Source of the DNA: Comamonas testosteroni TK102
GTDB lineage: Bacteria > Pseudomonadota > Gammaproteobacteria > Burkholderiales > Burkholderiaceae_C
Assembly (NCBI RefSeq): GCF_000739375.1
Contig: NZ_CP006704.1
Span: 2,356,001 to 2,420,000 of the forward strand
Direction: 5' to 3'
Length of the DNA stretch: 64,000 bases
Part shown: piece after piece, positions 40,898-51,072 of the stretch
How positions within the stretch are numbered: the stretch's first letter is position 1
How the letters are laid out: the number at the start of each line of letters is the position of its first letter
The notes under the pieces: generated by a model
Database searches by the model: none
Seen by the model: the letters and a program-made list of their open reading frames with translations, nothing else
What the model was told of the DNA's origin: nothing
Position numbers and translations under genes: made by a program

Positions 40898-43732
40898 ATG
40901 TCGAGTAATACGGTTGCAGAATTTGCGAAAGAGCGCAACACGACCCCTGATTCCTTGCTGCAGCAGCTCAAGGCCGCCGGGGTTGATAAGGCTGACGCAG
41001 CCGATGTGCTGACCGAAGGTGACAAGCAGCGTTTGCTGAGCCACCTGCAGGTCAGCCATGGCAGCGGCGCCAAGAAGATCACGCTGACCAAGAAGTCCAC
41101 CAGCGAAATCAAGCAGGCGGACTCATCGGGCCGTGCTCGTACGATTCAGGTGGAAGTGCGCAAGAAGCGCACTTTCGTGAAGCGGGAAGACACTCCCGCC
41201 GAGGCTCAGGCCAATGCGCAAAGCATGGCTAAGGCTGTGCAGGAGCGTGCCGCTACTCAAGAGCTGGCACGCCGTGAAGAAGATGCTCGCCGTGAGGTTG
41301 AGCTGTTGAGCCATCAGGAAGAACAATTGGCCAAGGAACGTCAAGAGCGCGAAGAGCGCGAGCGCCGCGAGCGCGAAGCCGAGGAACGTGCTGCAGCCTA
41401 TGCAGCCGCGGAAGTTGCCAAGGTGGCTGAAGCCAAGGCGGCTAAGGAAGAGGAAAAGCGCGAGCACGCCGCTGGCGCTGCCGCACGTGCTGCGGCCCAG
41501 GCCGAGGCACGCTCCAAGGCCGAAGCCGAATCCCAGGCCAAGGCGGCTGAAGAAGCCAGCCGCGCCAAGGATCTGGATGAACGCCGCCGCAAGGCCCTGG
41601 CCGAGGCGGAAGCCATCCGTGCCATGATGGCTGCGCCCAAGAAGGTGCTGGTCGCCAAGAAGCCCGAAGAGCCCAAGAAGGCTGCTCCGGTCGCTGCGGA
41701 TGCCAAGAAGCCTGTTGCCGCCAAGGATGGCAGCAAGCCCGCAGGTGCCGCCGGAGCGGCCAATGCAGGTGGCGGTGCCCGTCCCGGCAAGGAAGTCAAG
41801 TCCGCCAAGCTGTCTTCGAGCTGGTCCAACGATGCGGCCAAGAAGAAGGAAATCAAGACCCGTGGCGACAGCTCCGGTGGCGTGGCTGGCCGCTCCAACT
41901 GGCGCGGTGGTCCCAGGGGGGGGCGTCGTGGCAATGACCGTCACGAGCAGCAACAGCAGCAGGCTCCCGAGTTCCGTCAGCTCGAGATCTCGGTGCCCGA
42001 GACCATCACCGTGGCCGAACTGGCTCACAAGATGGCCATCAAGGCATCCGAGCTGATCAAGGTTCTGATGAAGATGGGCCAGATGGTCACCATCAACCAG
42101 CCGCTGGACCAGGACACCGCCATGATCGTGGTGGAAGAAATGGGCCATACCGCCAAGGTGGCTGCGCTGGACGATCTCGAAGCCTTCACCGCCGAGGAAG
42201 TCTCCAACGCCGAAGCCGAGAAACTGCCGCGCGCTCCCGTGGTGACCGTCATGGGTCACGTGGACCACGGCAAGACCTCGCTGCTGGACTACATCCGTCG
42301 CACCAAGGTGGCGTCGGGCGAAGCCGGCGGCATCACGCAGCACATCGGTGCCTACCATGTGAAGACGCCTCGCGGCATCATCACCTTCCTGGACACTCCC
42401 GGTCACGAGGCCTTCACGGCCATGCGTGCTCGCGGTGCCAAGTCCACCGACATCGTGATTCTGGTGGCCGCTGCCGACGACGGCGTGATGCCCCAGACCA
42501 AGGAAGCCATCAAGCACGCCAAGGCGGCTGGTGTTCCCATCGTGGTGGCCATCACCAAGGCCGACAAGCCTGAAGCCAACCCCGATCGCGTCAAGCAGGA
42601 GCTGGTCGTGGAAGAGGTGCTGCCCGAAGAGTACGGCGGTGACTCTCCCTTTGTGGCCGTGTCCTCCAAGACTGGCCAGGGCATCGACGAGCTGCTGGAG
42701 CAAGTCCTGCTGCAGGCCGAAGTGCTGGAACTCAAGGCGCCGGTGGAAGCCGCTGCCAAGGGGCTCGTGATCGAAGCCCAGCTGGACAAGGGGCGTGGTA
42801 CCGTGGCTACGGTGCTGGTGCAGTCCGGTACGCTGAAGGTCGGCGATGTGGTGCTGGCGGGTCAGACCTATGGCCGCGTGCGAGCCATGCTCGACGAAGA
42901 CGGCAAGCAGACCAAGGAAGCCGGTCCTTCCATCCCTGTCGAGATTCAGGGTCTGAACGAAGTGCCCCAGGCTGGTGACGACTTCATGGTGCTGAGCGAC
43001 GAACGCCGTGCCCGTGAAATCGCGACCTACCGCGCTGGCAAGTTCCGCAACACCAAGCTGGCCAAGCAGCAGGCTGCGAAGCTGGAAAACATGTTCGCCG
43101 AAATGTCCGCTGGCGATGTGCAGACTCTGCCCATCATCATCAAGGCCGACATGCAAGGCTCGCAGGAAGCGCTGGCAGCCTCGCTGCTCAAGCTGTCGAC
43201 CGACGAGATCAAGGTTCAGCTGGTGTACTCCGGCGTGGGCGGTATTTCCGAGTCCGACGTCAACCTGGCACTGGCTTCCAAGGCCATCATCATCGGCTTC
43301 AACGTGCGTGCGGATGCCCAGGCCCGCAAGACGGCCGAAGGCAACGATGTCGACGTGCGCTACTACAACATCATCTACGACGCCGTGGATGAGGTGAAGG
43401 CTGCGATGTCCGGCATGCTGGCTCCCGAGAAGCGCGAAGAGATCATCGGTATGGCCGAGATCCGTACCGTGTTCGTGGCGACGAAGATCGGCACCATTGC
43501 CGGCTCGTACATCACGCAAGGTCATGTCACCCGCAACGCACACTTCCGTCTGCTGCGCGACAACGTGGTCATCTACACGGGCGAGATCGAGTCGCTGCGC
43601 CGCCTCAAGGACGATGTCAAGGAAGTCAAGGAAGGCTTCGAGTGCGGTATCAAGCTGCGTAACTACAACGACATCAAGGAAGGCGACGTGCTGGAAGTCT
43701 TCGAGATCAAGGAAATCGCTCGTACGCTGTAA
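40898..43732 (+). CDS. infB: Translation initiation factor IF-2
   Basis: IF-2 is the GTPase that brings initiator tRNA to the 30S subunit. The protein (944 residues) starts with the IF2_N motif ([20 protein letters not shown]), then a long Ala/Lys/Glu-rich coiled-coil linker (about residues 90-330). A second IF2_N-like domain and the G domain follow (G1 [10 protein letters not shown] near residue 454, G3 DTPGHEAF, G4 TKADKP), then the domains ending [12 protein letters not shown]. The G4 box reads TKAD instead of the usual NKxD. It is 23 bp after nusA. Confidence 0.98.
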   Translation: MSSNTVAEFAKERNTTPDSLLQQLKAAGVDKADAADVLTEGDKQRLLSHLQVSHGSGAKKITLTKKSTSEIKQADSSGRARTIQVEVRKKRTFVKREDTPAEAQANAQSMAKAVQERAATQELARREEDARREVELLSHQEEQLAKERQEREERERREREAEERAAAYAAAEVAKVAEAKAAKEEEKREHAAGAAARAAAQAEARSKAEAESQAKAAEEASRAKDLDERRRKALAEAEAIRAMMAAPKKVLVAKKPEEPKKAAPVAADAKKPVAAKDGSKPAGAAGAANAGGGARPGKEVKSAKLSSSWSNDAAKKKEIKTRGDSSGGVAGRSNWRGGPRGGRRGNDRHEQQQQQAPEFRQLEISVPETITVAELAHKMAIKASELIKVLMKMGQMVTINQPLDQDTAMIVVEEMGHTAKVAALDDLEAFTAEEVSNAEAEKLPRAPVVTVMGHVDHGKTSLLDYIRRTKVASGEAGGITQHIGAYHVKTPRGIITFLDTPGHEAFTAMRARGAKSTDIVILVAAADDGVMPQTKEAIKHAKAAGVPIVVAITKADKPEANPDRVKQELVVEEVLPEEYGGDSPFVAVSSKTGQGIDELLEQVLLQAEVLELKAPVEAAAKGLVIEAQLDKGRGTVATVLVQSGTLKVGDVVLAGQTYGRVRAMLDEDGKQTKEAGPSIPVEIQGLNEVPQAGDDFMVLSDERRAREIATYRAGKFRNTKLAKQQAAKLENMFAEMSAGDVQTLPIIIKADMQGSQEALAASLLKLSTDEIKVQLVYSGVGGISESDVNLALASKAIIIGFNVRADAQARKTAEGNDVDVRYYNIIYDAVDEVKAAMSGMLAPEKREEIIGMAEIRTVFVATKIGTIAGSYITQGHVTRNAHFRLLRDNVVIYTGEIESLRRLKDDVKEVKEGFECGIKLRNYNDIKEGDVLEVFEIKEIARTL

Positions 43733-43735
43733 AAG

Positions 43736-43818
43736 CAATAGCTGCTAGCGCCTGTTGCGCAAGGGTTTGAGGCTGAAAACGCCTTGAACTCCTTGTTCAG
43801 CAAGCGCAAATAGCTCCT
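43736..43818 (+). repeat. Dispersed ATAGCTGC repeat between infB and rbfA
   Basis: The best-preserved copy: AATAGCTGCTAGCGCCTGTT, then GGGTTTGAGGCTG, and a reversed end CAAGCGCAAATAGCTCC at 43801-43817. It occupies nearly the whole 95-bp intercistronic gap and probably folds in the operon mRNA. Confidence 0.75.
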
Positions 43819-43827
43819 TTTTTATTC

Positions 43828-44205
43828 ATGGCAACCAAACGCAAATCTGCTGCACCCAACCGCAGCTTCAAAGTTTCCGACCAGATCCAGCGTGATCTGT
43901 CGGAGCTGATCGCCCGCGAGTTGAAGGACCCGCGCGTCGGCATGGTCACGCTGCAAGGCGTGGAGGTGACTCCTGACTATGCCCACGCCAAGGTGTTCTT
44001 CAGCGTGCTCGTCGGAGATCCCGAAGTGACGCTGGCTGCACTCAATCAGGCCGCGGGCTTTCTGCGCAACGGCCTGTTCAAGCGTCTGCACATTCATACC
44101 GTGCCCACGCTGCATTTCGTCTACGACCGCACTACAGAGCGCGCTGCCGACATGAACGCCTTGATCGCCAAGGCTGTGGCGTCGCGCGGACCCGAACAGG
44201 AATAA
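43828..44205 (+). CDS. rbfA: 30S ribosome-binding factor RbfA
   Basis: A cold-shock and 16S-rRNA maturation factor. The 125 residues follow the KH-like fold: [50 protein letters not shown], and [20 protein letters not shown]. The last part is a short variable tail. It lies in the conserved infB-rbfA-truB order and is separated from truB by only 4 bp. Confidence 0.96.
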   Translation: MATKRKSAAPNRSFKVSDQIQRDLSELIARELKDPRVGMVTLQGVEVTPDYAHAKVFFSVLVGDPEVTLAALNQAAGFLRNGLFKRLHIHTVPTLHFVYDRTTERAADMNALIAKAVASRGPEQE

Positions 44206-44209
44206 GCAC

Positions 44210-45202
44210 ATGAACGCCCCTCGCACCCGGGTGCAGCGGCGCCCTGTGCATGGGGTGTTGCTGCTTGATAAACCGCTGGGCTGGTCCAGCAACGACATCT
44301 TGCAGAAGGTCAAGTGGCTGCTGCGCGCCGAAAAGGCCGGGCATACAGGCACGCTTGATCCGCTGGCCAGTGGCGTGCTGCCGCTGTGTTTCGGCGCTGC
44401 CACCAAATTCAGTCAGCTTCAGCTTGAAGCCGAGAAAACCTACGAAGCCATTGCCCGCCTGGGCCAGACCACGACCACGGCCGATGCCGAGGGCGATGTG
44501 GTGCTGGAGCGTGCCGTCGATCTGGCTGCCATCACGCCCGAGCGCCTGGCGCAGGTGCAGGCGCAGTTCACGGGCGACATCAAGCAGGTGCCGCCCATGC
44601 ACAGTGCGCTGAAAAAGGACGGCAAGGCACTCTACGAATACGCCCGTGCGGGCGTGGAAGTGGAGCGCCCCGCACGCGATGTCACCATTCATGCATTGGA
44701 TCTGACGCTGGTGCAGGACGATCAGGGGCATCCGGCCGTCAAGATGAGAGTGACCTGCAGCAAGGGCACTTACATCCGCACATTGGGCGAAGACGTGGGC
44801 GAGGCCCTGGGCTGCGGCGCCCATTTGCGTTTTCTGCGCCGTGTGGAAACCGGCGGTCTTGAGGTGTCGCGCTGCGTGACGCTGCAGGCGCTGGAAGCCA
44901 TGAACGATGAAGAGCGCATCGCGCAGGTCCAGCCTGTGGATACCCTGCTGCATCGTCATGCCGTCGTTACCTTGGGTGAAGAGGATGCAGGACGCTTTCT
45001 ATCAGGCTTGCGCCGTCGAGGGTCTTGGGCGGATGCCCCGGCCGTGGCGGTGTATGGTGAGCGCCCGCATGCCCTTTTAGGGGTAGGCCGTGTGGCGAGC
45101 GGGGAATTGATTCCCGAGCGCCTGCTCAGTCCGCTAGAAATTCAACAAATTTTGGAAGGAACGCCGCGTCCACAAGCAAGCGGCATTTTGGAAACATTAT
45201 GA
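44210..45202 (+). CDS. truB: tRNA pseudouridine-55 synthase TruB
   Basis: Makes pseudouridine 55 in the T-loop of all elongator tRNAs. The 330 residues have [16 protein letters not shown], the catalytic Asp50 in [16 protein letters not shown], the YEAIARLG tyrosine segment, and the [20 protein letters not shown] motif. A C-terminal PUA-like extension ends around [15 protein letters not shown]. The stop overlaps the typA start (ATGA). Confidence 0.97.
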   Translation: MNAPRTRVQRRPVHGVLLLDKPLGWSSNDILQKVKWLLRAEKAGHTGTLDPLASGVLPLCFGAATKFSQLQLEAEKTYEAIARLGQTTTTADAEGDVVLERAVDLAAITPERLAQVQAQFTGDIKQVPPMHSALKKDGKALYEYARAGVEVERPARDVTIHALDLTLVQDDQGHPAVKMRVTCSKGTYIRTLGEDVGEALGCGAHLRFLRRVETGGLEVSRCVTLQALEAMNDEERIAQVQPVDTLLHRHAVVTLGEEDAGRFLSGLRRRGSWADAPAVAVYGERPHALLGVGRVASGELIPERLLSPLEIQQILEGTPRPQASGILETL

Positions 45203-47025
45203 GCAAACAAATCCGCAACATTGCGATCATCGCGCACGTTGACCACGGTAAGACCACCATGGTGGACCAGCTGCTGCGCCAGTCCGGCACTTTTGCCGAG
45301 CACGAAAAAGTCGTCGACACCGTGATGGACAACCATGCCATCGAACGTGAGCGCGGCATCACCATTCTGGCCAAGAACTGTGCCGTGTCCTGGAAGGACA
45401 CCCACATCAACATTCTCGACACGCCCGGTCACGCGGACTTCGGCGGTGAAGTGGAACGTGCCCTGTCCATGGTCGACGGCGTGGTGCTGCTGATCGATGC
45501 GCAGGAAGGCCCCATGCCCCAGACGCGCTTCGTGACCAAGAAGGCTCTGGCCCTGGGTCTGCGCCCCATCGTGGTGGTGAACAAGGTGGACAAGCCCGGT
45601 GCCAACCCCGACAAGGTGATCAACGCCGCTTTCGACCTGTTCGACAAGCTGGGCGCCACCGACGAGCAGCTGGACTTCCCCGTGGTCTACGCCTCCGGCA
45701 TCAACGGCTGGTCGTCCAAGGAAGAGGGCGAGCCCGGTGCCAAGTGGGGTGAGGACATGTCCGCCCTGTTCGACACCATCCTCGACCATGTGCCTTCCGT
45801 GCAAGGCGATGCCAGCGCTCCCCTGCAGCTGCAGGTCTCCGCTCTGGACTACTCCACTTTCGTGGGTCGTATCGGCGTGGGCCGCATCACCCAGGGCACG
45901 CTCAAGCCCGGTCAGCAAGTGGCTGTGATGGCCGGTCCTGACGGCAAGACCTACAGCGGCAAGATCAACCAGGTGCATACCTTCCAGGGTATCGATCGCG
46001 TGCAGGCCACCGAAGCCGGTCCTTCCGAGATCGTGCTGATCAGCGGTATCGAAAACATCGGTATCGGCGAAACCGTCACCGACCCGGTCAATCCCCAGCC
46101 TCTGCCGATGCTGAAGATTGACGAGCCCACCCTGACCATGAACTTCTGCGTGAACACCTCGCCCCTGGCAGGTCGTGAAGGCAAGTTCGTGACCAGCCGC
46201 CAGATCTGGGACCGTCTGCAAAAGGAACTGCGCTCCAACGTGGCTCTGCGCGTCAAGGAAACCGACGAAGACGGTATCTTTGAAGTCTCCGGCCGTGGTG
46301 AACTGCACCTGACCATCTTGCTGGAAGAAATGCGTCGCGAAGGCTACGAGCTGGCAGTGTCCAAGCCCCGCGTCGTGATGCAGATGATCGACGGCGAAAA
46401 GCACGAGCCCATCGAGCTGGTGACTGCCGACATCGAAGAAGGCCACCAGGGCGGCGTGATGCAGGCACTGGGCGAGCGCAAGGGCGAGCTGGTGAACATG
46501 GAACCCGATGGCCGCGGTCGCGTCCGTCTGGAATACCGTATCCCTGCCCGCGGCCTGATCGGTTTCACCAACGAATTCCTGAACCTGACACGTGGTTCCG
46601 GTCTGATCGCCAACATCTTCGACAGCTACGAACCCCATAAGGGCGACATCGGCGGCCGCAAGAACGGCGTGCTGATCTCCATGGACGACGGTGAAATCTT
46701 CACCTACGCCCTGGGCAAGCTGGACGACCGTGGCCGCATGTTCGTGAAGGCCGGCGATCCCGTGTACGAAGGCATGATCATCGGCATCCACAGCCGCGAC
46801 AACGACCTGGTGGTGAACGCCACGCGTACCAAGCAGCTGACCAACTTCCGCGTCAGCGGCAAGGAAGACGCGATCAAGATCACGCCTCCCATCGACCTGT
46901 CGCTGGAATACGGTGTGGAATTCATCGAAGACGACGAGCTGCTGGAAATCACCCCCACCAGCCTGCGCGTGCGCAAGCGTCACCTGAAGGAGCACGACCG
47001 CAAGCGTGCTTCGCGTGATGCGTAA
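45199..47025 (+). CDS. typA: Ribosome-binding GTPase TypA/BipA
   Basis: An EF-G-like translational GTPase needed for stress and low-temperature growth and 50S assembly. The 608 residues contain G1 [11 protein letters not shown]2 [13 protein letters not shown]3 [21 protein letters not shown]4 [10 protein letters not shown], then domains II, III and V and the BipA-specific C-terminal region ([39 protein letters not shown]). It is coupled to truB by a 4-bp overlap, an extension of the rimP operon seen in Burkholderiales. Confidence 0.97.
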   Translation: MSKQIRNIAIIAHVDHGKTTMVDQLLRQSGTFAEHEKVVDTVMDNHAIERERGITILAKNCAVSWKDTHINILDTPGHADFGGEVERALSMVDGVVLLIDAQEGPMPQTRFVTKKALALGLRPIVVVNKVDKPGANPDKVINAAFDLFDKLGATDEQLDFPVVYASGINGWSSKEEGEPGAKWGEDMSALFDTILDHVPSVQGDASAPLQLQVSALDYSTFVGRIGVGRITQGTLKPGQQVAVMAGPDGKTYSGKINQVHTFQGIDRVQATEAGPSEIVLISGIENIGIGETVTDPVNPQPLPMLKIDEPTLTMNFCVNTSPLAGREGKFVTSRQIWDRLQKELRSNVALRVKETDEDGIFEVSGRGELHLTILLEEMRREGYELAVSKPRVVMQMIDGEKHEPIELVTADIEEGHQGGVMQALGERKGELVNMEPDGRGRVRLEYRIPARGLIGFTNEFLNLTRGSGLIANIFDSYEPHKGDIGGRKNGVLISMDDGEIFTYALGKLDDRGRMFVKAGDPVYEGMIIGIHSRDNDLVVNATRTKQLTNFRVSGKEDAIKITPPIDLSLEYGVEFIEDDELLEITPTSLRVRKRHLKEHDRKRASRDA

Positions 47026-47051
47026 TTCACAAGCCCAGGCTGTGAATCCAG

Positions 47052-47076
47052 AAAAGGCCCTCAGGGGCCTTTTTTT
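47052..47076 (+). terminator. Terminator of the rimP-typA operon
   Basis: AAAAGGCCC-TCAG-GGGCCTTTTTTT. Confidence 0.93.
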
Positions 47077-47143
47077 ATGATCCCCAGGCTGTTCAAAGGC
47101 AAGAGGCGGCAACAAGCAGTGGGCTAGCGTGGGGCGTCACTTT

Positions 47144-48049
47144 TCATGCCTGTGCCGCCAGCTCGCAAACCTGCTGCACCAGCCACTGCGCCATGGGCGA
47201 AAGGCTGCGCCCGCGCTGCCAGACCACGCCATAGCTCGAAGTCATGGCCGGCACCTGTCGCACCCTCACGGCCTGTAGCTGTCCGCCTTGCAGCCAAGGA
47301 CGCACCGCAGGTTCGATGGCGGCCAGCACGGTATCGGTGTGCAGCGTCAGCTGGATCAGGCTGTTGACATCGTCGCACTCCACCGCCAGCAGATTCTTGT
47401 CATGGCCCAGCTGCAGCTGGGCGCATAAGGCATCGCGCACGGGTTGGGGCAGACGCACGGCAGCCAGGCCATGGGCATGCAAATGGGCCAGCGTGAAATG
47501 GGTATGCGCGGACTGCAGCAGCGGATGGCCGCTGCGCACATACAGGCCGCCGGGCTGGGTGGGCAAGGCGCGTACCGTGCAGTCGCTGCCAGCGGGCAGC
47601 TCACGGGTTTCGGCCACGAAGAATTCGATCTCATCGTCCTTGAGGCGCTGCAGCAATTGCTGCCAGTTTCCCATGATGGCGCGCACATGTACTGCAGCAA
47701 AGGCTTTACGGGCCTGTTGCAGCAGAGGTGGCAGCAGGAACTGAGCCGGAAACGGGCCAAAGCCGCAGGCCGTGTCCCCCATCTGCCGATCTCGATAGAG
47801 CTGCACATCGCGCTGCAGATTGTGGCTTTGGCGCACCAGCTCACGGGCGCGCTCCAGTACAAACTGGCCAGCTGCCGTGGGACGAACCTCTCCCGCACCG
47901 CGCTCAAAGAGCTTCATCGCAAATTCCTCCTCCGCCGCCTGCACGCTGCGCGTCAGTGCGGGCTGGCTCAGATGCAGCTGCTCGGCTGCACGAGCGTAAT
48001 TGGCCTTGTCGGCCAGCATGACCAGATGCTGCAGTCGGCGTATGTCCAT
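47144..48049 (-). CDS. LysR family transcriptional regulator
   Basis: A 301-residue LysR protein: the N-terminal winged helix (IRRLQHLVMLADKANYARAA then LSQPALTRSVQAAEEEFAMK), the linker helix, and a periplasmic-binding-like effector domain. It diverges from the alkyl-sulfatase-type gene with 158 bp between, where three CAATGCAT-type repeats occur. Its likely task is to activate that gene in the presence of a sulfate ester or its product; the effector is not known. Confidence 0.93.
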   Translation of the reverse strand: MDIRRLQHLVMLADKANYARAAEQLHLSQPALTRSVQAAEEEFAMKLFERGAGEVRPTAAGQFVLERARELVRQSHNLQRDVQLYRDRQMGDTACGFGPFPAQFLLPPLLQQARKAFAAVHVRAIMGNWQQLLQRLKDDEIEFFVAETRELPAGSDCTVRALPTQPGGLYVRSGHPLLQSAHTHFTLAHLHAHGLAAVRLPQPVRDALCAQLQLGHDKNLLAVECDDVNSLIQLTLHTDTVLAAIEPAVRPWLQGGQLQAVRVRQVPAMTSSYGVVWQRGRSLSPMAQWLVQQVCELAAQA

Positions 48050-48060
48050 GGTGATGAGTT

Positions 48061-48104
48061 CAATGCATTGAAATTTCTCAGACTATGCATTGGACGCAAT
48101 GCAT
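48061..48104. promoter_or_regulatory. Candidate LysR binding region with CAATGCAT repeats
   Basis: CAATGCATTG (48061-48070) is palindromic and ATGCATTG-GACG-CAATGCAT (48085-48104) is a perfect 8-bp inverted repeat. Both lie next to the LysR start codon, in a typical autoregulation/activation position. Confidence 0.6.
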
Positions 48105-48207
48105 GGCGCTGCCCAGAATGTGACAGCAGCCTCGGCGGAGTTGAAGCCTTCTTGGGCTTTGACGTAGATCCATCAGGCGCTGACCGCTATAACAAAAGGA
48201 GACATGT

Positions 48208-50193
48208 ATGGAATTTCGGCTCACCCCCAAAGCCGGTGCTACCGCATTGCTTGCCGCTGGCATGCTGGCTGGCTGCGCAGCACCTTCTGCCGATCCGCAA
48301 AACGCAGGTTCGCTGCAGGCAGGCCAGGTCAGCAGTGCCACGCGCGAGGTGCTGGCCACTTTTGCTCAAAGCCTGCCGCCTGATGCTGCTCAGGATCGCG
48401 AAGATGCGCAGCGAGGCCTGATTGCCAGACCCTCGGGCCAGGTCCGGGACGCCGGTGGTCGCTTGCTCAAGGACTTTGCCTCCTTTGATTTTGTGCAGGG
48501 CACCGCGCCCGACAGTGTCAACCCCAGCCTTTGGCGCCATGCCCGGCTCAATGCCCAGGCGGGGCTGTTCAAGGTCAGCGACGGTATCTACCAGCTGCGC
48601 GGCTTTGACATAGGCAACATCACCCTGGTCGAGGGAAAGACTGGCTGGATTGTGGTGGACACGCTGACCAGCCGCGAGATTGCAGCAGCCGCCATGGCAT
48701 TTGCGCGCCAGCACTTGGGCAACAAGCCGGTGACGGCGCTGATCTTCACACACAGCCATGCAGATCATTTTGGCGGTGCATTGGGAGTCATCAGCGCCGC
48801 GGAAGTGGCGCGGCGCAATGTGCCCGTGGTGGCGCCTGCGGGCTTCATGAACGAGGCCACCAGCGAGAACTTGCTCGTGGGCACAGCAATGGCGCGGCGC
48901 GCCATCTACCAGTTCGGCACGCGGCTGCCGTTGTCGCCGACGGGCAATGTGGACACGGGCCTGGGCAAGAGCCTGGTCAGCGGCCATATGGGCATTCTGC
49001 CCCCCACGGTCAGTGTGGACAGGGCCGACCAGGAGATGATGCTGGACGGCGTGCGTTTCGTGTTTCACAACATGCCCGGGGCCGAGGCCCCTGCCGAGCT
49101 GACTTTCAGCATCCCGGAGCACAAGGCCTTTGGAGGGGCCGAGATTCTGGCGCAGACCATGCACAATCTGCTGCCCATACGCGGTGCCAAGGTGCGCGAT
49201 GCCTTGCAGTGGTCTGCCTATCTGCAAAAGCTGCTGGAGCAGGCTGGCGATGCGGAGGTGCTGTTCAACCAGCACAACTGGCCGGTCTGGGGCAAGGCGC
49301 ATATTGCCAGCTTCATCAGCCGTCAGCGCGATCTCTACCAGTTCATGCATGATCAGACTGTGCGCCTTATCAACCAGGGGCTGCAGCCTGCCGAGATTGC
49401 CGAGCAGATCAAGCTGCCGTCGTCGCTGGCGGCTTTCTGGGGCGGACGTGGCTACTACGGCGATCTGCGTCATAACGTCAAAGCCATCTATCAGTTCTAC
49501 CTCGGCAATTACGATGGCAACCCAGCCAATCTGGATCCGCTGCCGCCCAAGCTCAAGGCGCAGAAATATGTGGCGGCGCTGGGTGGCACAGCCAAGGTGC
49601 TGGAGCAAGGCAGTGCAGCGGCCGAGCAGGGCGACTATCGTTGGGCCGTGGAGCTGCTGCAGCAACTGGTGTTTGCCGAGCCGGACAACGCGGTGGCGAA
49701 AGAGCTGCTGGCCCGCTGCCATGAGCAGCTGGGCTATCGCGCCGAGTCTGCCACCTGGCGCAACAGCTATCTGACGGCGGCGCTGGAGTTGCGCCAGGGT
49801 GTGGCGCCCATGTCCAGGGATGTATCGGCCATGGCCGAGATGACGACGCAGATTCCGACCGAGCGTTTTCTCGAAGTGCTGGCCACACGGCTGGACGCAG
49901 TCAAGGCCGCAGACAGGCGCTTTGTAATGAATCTGGCGCTGGATGATGTGGGCGAGCGCTATGTGATCTGGCTTGAAAACGCGGTGCTGCATTTCCGCAA
50001 GGCGCCAGCCCAGGATGGCGCGGATGTGTCGCTGAGCCTCACCCGACCCACATTCCTGAAGCTTTTGTCCGGAGCTGCCAAGGAAGGGCAAGCGCCAGCA
50101 GCCATGAAAATCGAGGGTGACCGTGCTGCGCTGGGGGCATTCCTGAAGCTGTTTGATGCCAGCCGTCCCGACTTCCCCATCGTCACCCGGTAG
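48208..50193 (+). CDS. Exported alkyl-sulfatase-type metallo-hydrolase (SdsA1 family)
   Basis: Class III alkylsulfatases hydrolyse alkyl sulfates such as SDS with two zinc ions. The 661 residues contain a lipoprotein-type signal ending LAGC (Cys23), a metallo-beta-lactamase domain with THSHADHFGG (H182, H184, D186, H187), the glutamate segments PGAEAPAEL and GGAEI, MHNLLPIRGAKVRDAL, and QHNWPVWG. A helical dimerisation domain (YLGNYDGNPANLDPLPP) and a C-terminal SCP2-like domain (YVIWLENAVLHFRKAP; LSLTRPTFLKLLSG) follow. All metal ligands I would expect are present. The real substrate could be another sulfate ester. Confidence 0.92.
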   Translation: MEFRLTPKAGATALLAAGMLAGCAAPSADPQNAGSLQAGQVSSATREVLATFAQSLPPDAAQDREDAQRGLIARPSGQVRDAGGRLLKDFASFDFVQGTAPDSVNPSLWRHARLNAQAGLFKVSDGIYQLRGFDIGNITLVEGKTGWIVVDTLTSREIAAAAMAFARQHLGNKPVTALIFTHSHADHFGGALGVISAAEVARRNVPVVAPAGFMNEATSENLLVGTAMARRAIYQFGTRLPLSPTGNVDTGLGKSLVSGHMGILPPTVSVDRADQEMMLDGVRFVFHNMPGAEAPAELTFSIPEHKAFGGAEILAQTMHNLLPIRGAKVRDALQWSAYLQKLLEQAGDAEVLFNQHNWPVWGKAHIASFISRQRDLYQFMHDQTVRLINQGLQPAEIAEQIKLPSSLAAFWGGRGYYGDLRHNVKAIYQFYLGNYDGNPANLDPLPPKLKAQKYVAALGGTAKVLEQGSAAAEQGDYRWAVELLQQLVFAEPDNAVAKELLARCHEQLGYRAESATWRNSYLTAALELRQGVAPMSRDVSAMAEMTTQIPTERFLEVLATRLDAVKAADRRFVMNLALDDVGERYVIWLENAVLHFRKAPAQDGADVSLSLTRPTFLKLLSGAAKEGQAPAAMKIEGDRAALGAFLKLFDASRPDFPIVTR

Positions 50194-50210
50194 GGCGGTA
50201 GCCTGAAAAC

Positions 50211-50242
50211 AAAAAACCGCATGGCTGGCATGCGGTTTTTTT
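50211..50242. terminator. Bidirectional terminator, sulfatase / cytochrome c
   Basis: ACCGCATG-GCTGG-CATGCGGT with an A-run before (50211-50216) and seven T after, serving the two convergent genes. Confidence 0.9.
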
Positions 50243-50274
50243 GTTGGCAGCTTGCACTGCGTGGGAGTGGCAGA

Positions 50275-50583
50275 TTACTTCTGCGTCAGAATCCAGGCCA
50301 CCAGCTTCTTGGCATCGGCTTCATTCACCTGGGGGTTGGCGGGCATGGGCACGGGGCCCCAGACGCCGGAGCCGCCCTTGATGACCTTGGCAGCGAGCTT
50401 GTCGGTGGCATCCTTTTGGCCGGCATACTTGGCAGCCACTTCCTTGAAGGCGGGACCGACCAGCTTCTTGTCCACGGCGTGGCAGGCCATGCAGTTCTTG
50501 GACTGCGCCAGAGCCTGGTCGGCCATTGCAGGAGCCACAACCGCGGCAGAAAGAGCGAAAGCGATCACAAATTGCTTCATCAT
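50275..50583 (-). CDS. Class I c-type cytochrome (c551/c552 type)
   Basis: A 102-residue (or 101 from the second ATG) periplasmic electron carrier: signal peptide KQFVIAFALSAAVVAPAMA, heme-binding CMACH near residue 31, GPAFKEVAAKY, and the distal Met ligand in GPVPMPANPQV followed by the C-terminal helix DAKKLVAWILTQK. It may feed electrons to a terminal oxidase, but no oxidase gene is adjacent here. Confidence 0.94.
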   Translation of the reverse strand: MMKQFVIAFALSAAVVAPAMADQALAQSKNCMACHAVDKKLVGPAFKEVAAKYAGQKDATDKLAAKVIKGGSGVWGPVPMPANPQVNEADAKKLVAWILTQK

Positions 50584-50692
50584 GAGTTCCAGGAGGCAGG
50601 GTTAAGGTTGATCTTTTGGCCCATTGTAGTGCTTGCTTTGTGTACTCTTTAGTGCACGCTATGTTGGGAAAAATGAACAAAAGTGAGGGAAT

Positions 50693-50932
50693 ATGTATCT
50701 GCTAGGACTCGCCATCGTGTTGTCGCTGCTCAAGCTCGCGGAGATCGGACCTGTGGGTGCCTGGAGCTGGTGGCCGATTCTGGCTGTGTATGGCGCGGCC
50801 GCCGCCTGGTGGGCCTGGGCCGACGCGTCGGGCTACACCAAGCGCAAGGCCATGGAGAAGATGGACCAGCGTAAGAAAGAGCGCATCGATCGCCAGAAGC
50901 AGGCCATGGCACCCGGTCAGCGACGTCGCTGA
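50693..50932 (+). CDS. Small Trp-rich membrane protein (TIGR04438 type)
   Basis: A 79-residue protein with two short hydrophobic stretches, an unusual Trp content (GAWSWWPILAVYGAAAAWWA, W in both segments), and a highly basic C-terminal tail (KERIDRQKQAMAPGQRRR). It matches the small Trp-rich protein family defined from Burkholderiales genomes; its function is unknown. It diverges from the cytochrome gene and lies about 140 bp before ilvD. Confidence 0.85.
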   Translation: MYLLGLAIVLSLLKLAEIGPVGAWSWWPILAVYGAAAAWWAWADASGYTKRKAMEKMDQRKKERIDRQKQAMAPGQRRR

Positions 50933-51072
50933 GCAGCGAACAAGGCATCGCGATTGACGATGCCCCACCGAGGTTTTGCCTGACAGCGCGCCATGGGCTA
51001 GGCATCGCCGTGCGGCGGCGCTGGGCCATAATCCGGAGAATCCTTTCCCGATAACGTCCTATAGCGAACCCC

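Noticed and set aside
41123..43738. An 871-codon frame antisense to infB (similar ones lie opposite the RND pump at 14231-16099 and typA at 45142-47115)
   Set aside because: Mirror frames of genes with strong GC3 bias; no recognisable domains and no ribosome-binding sites.
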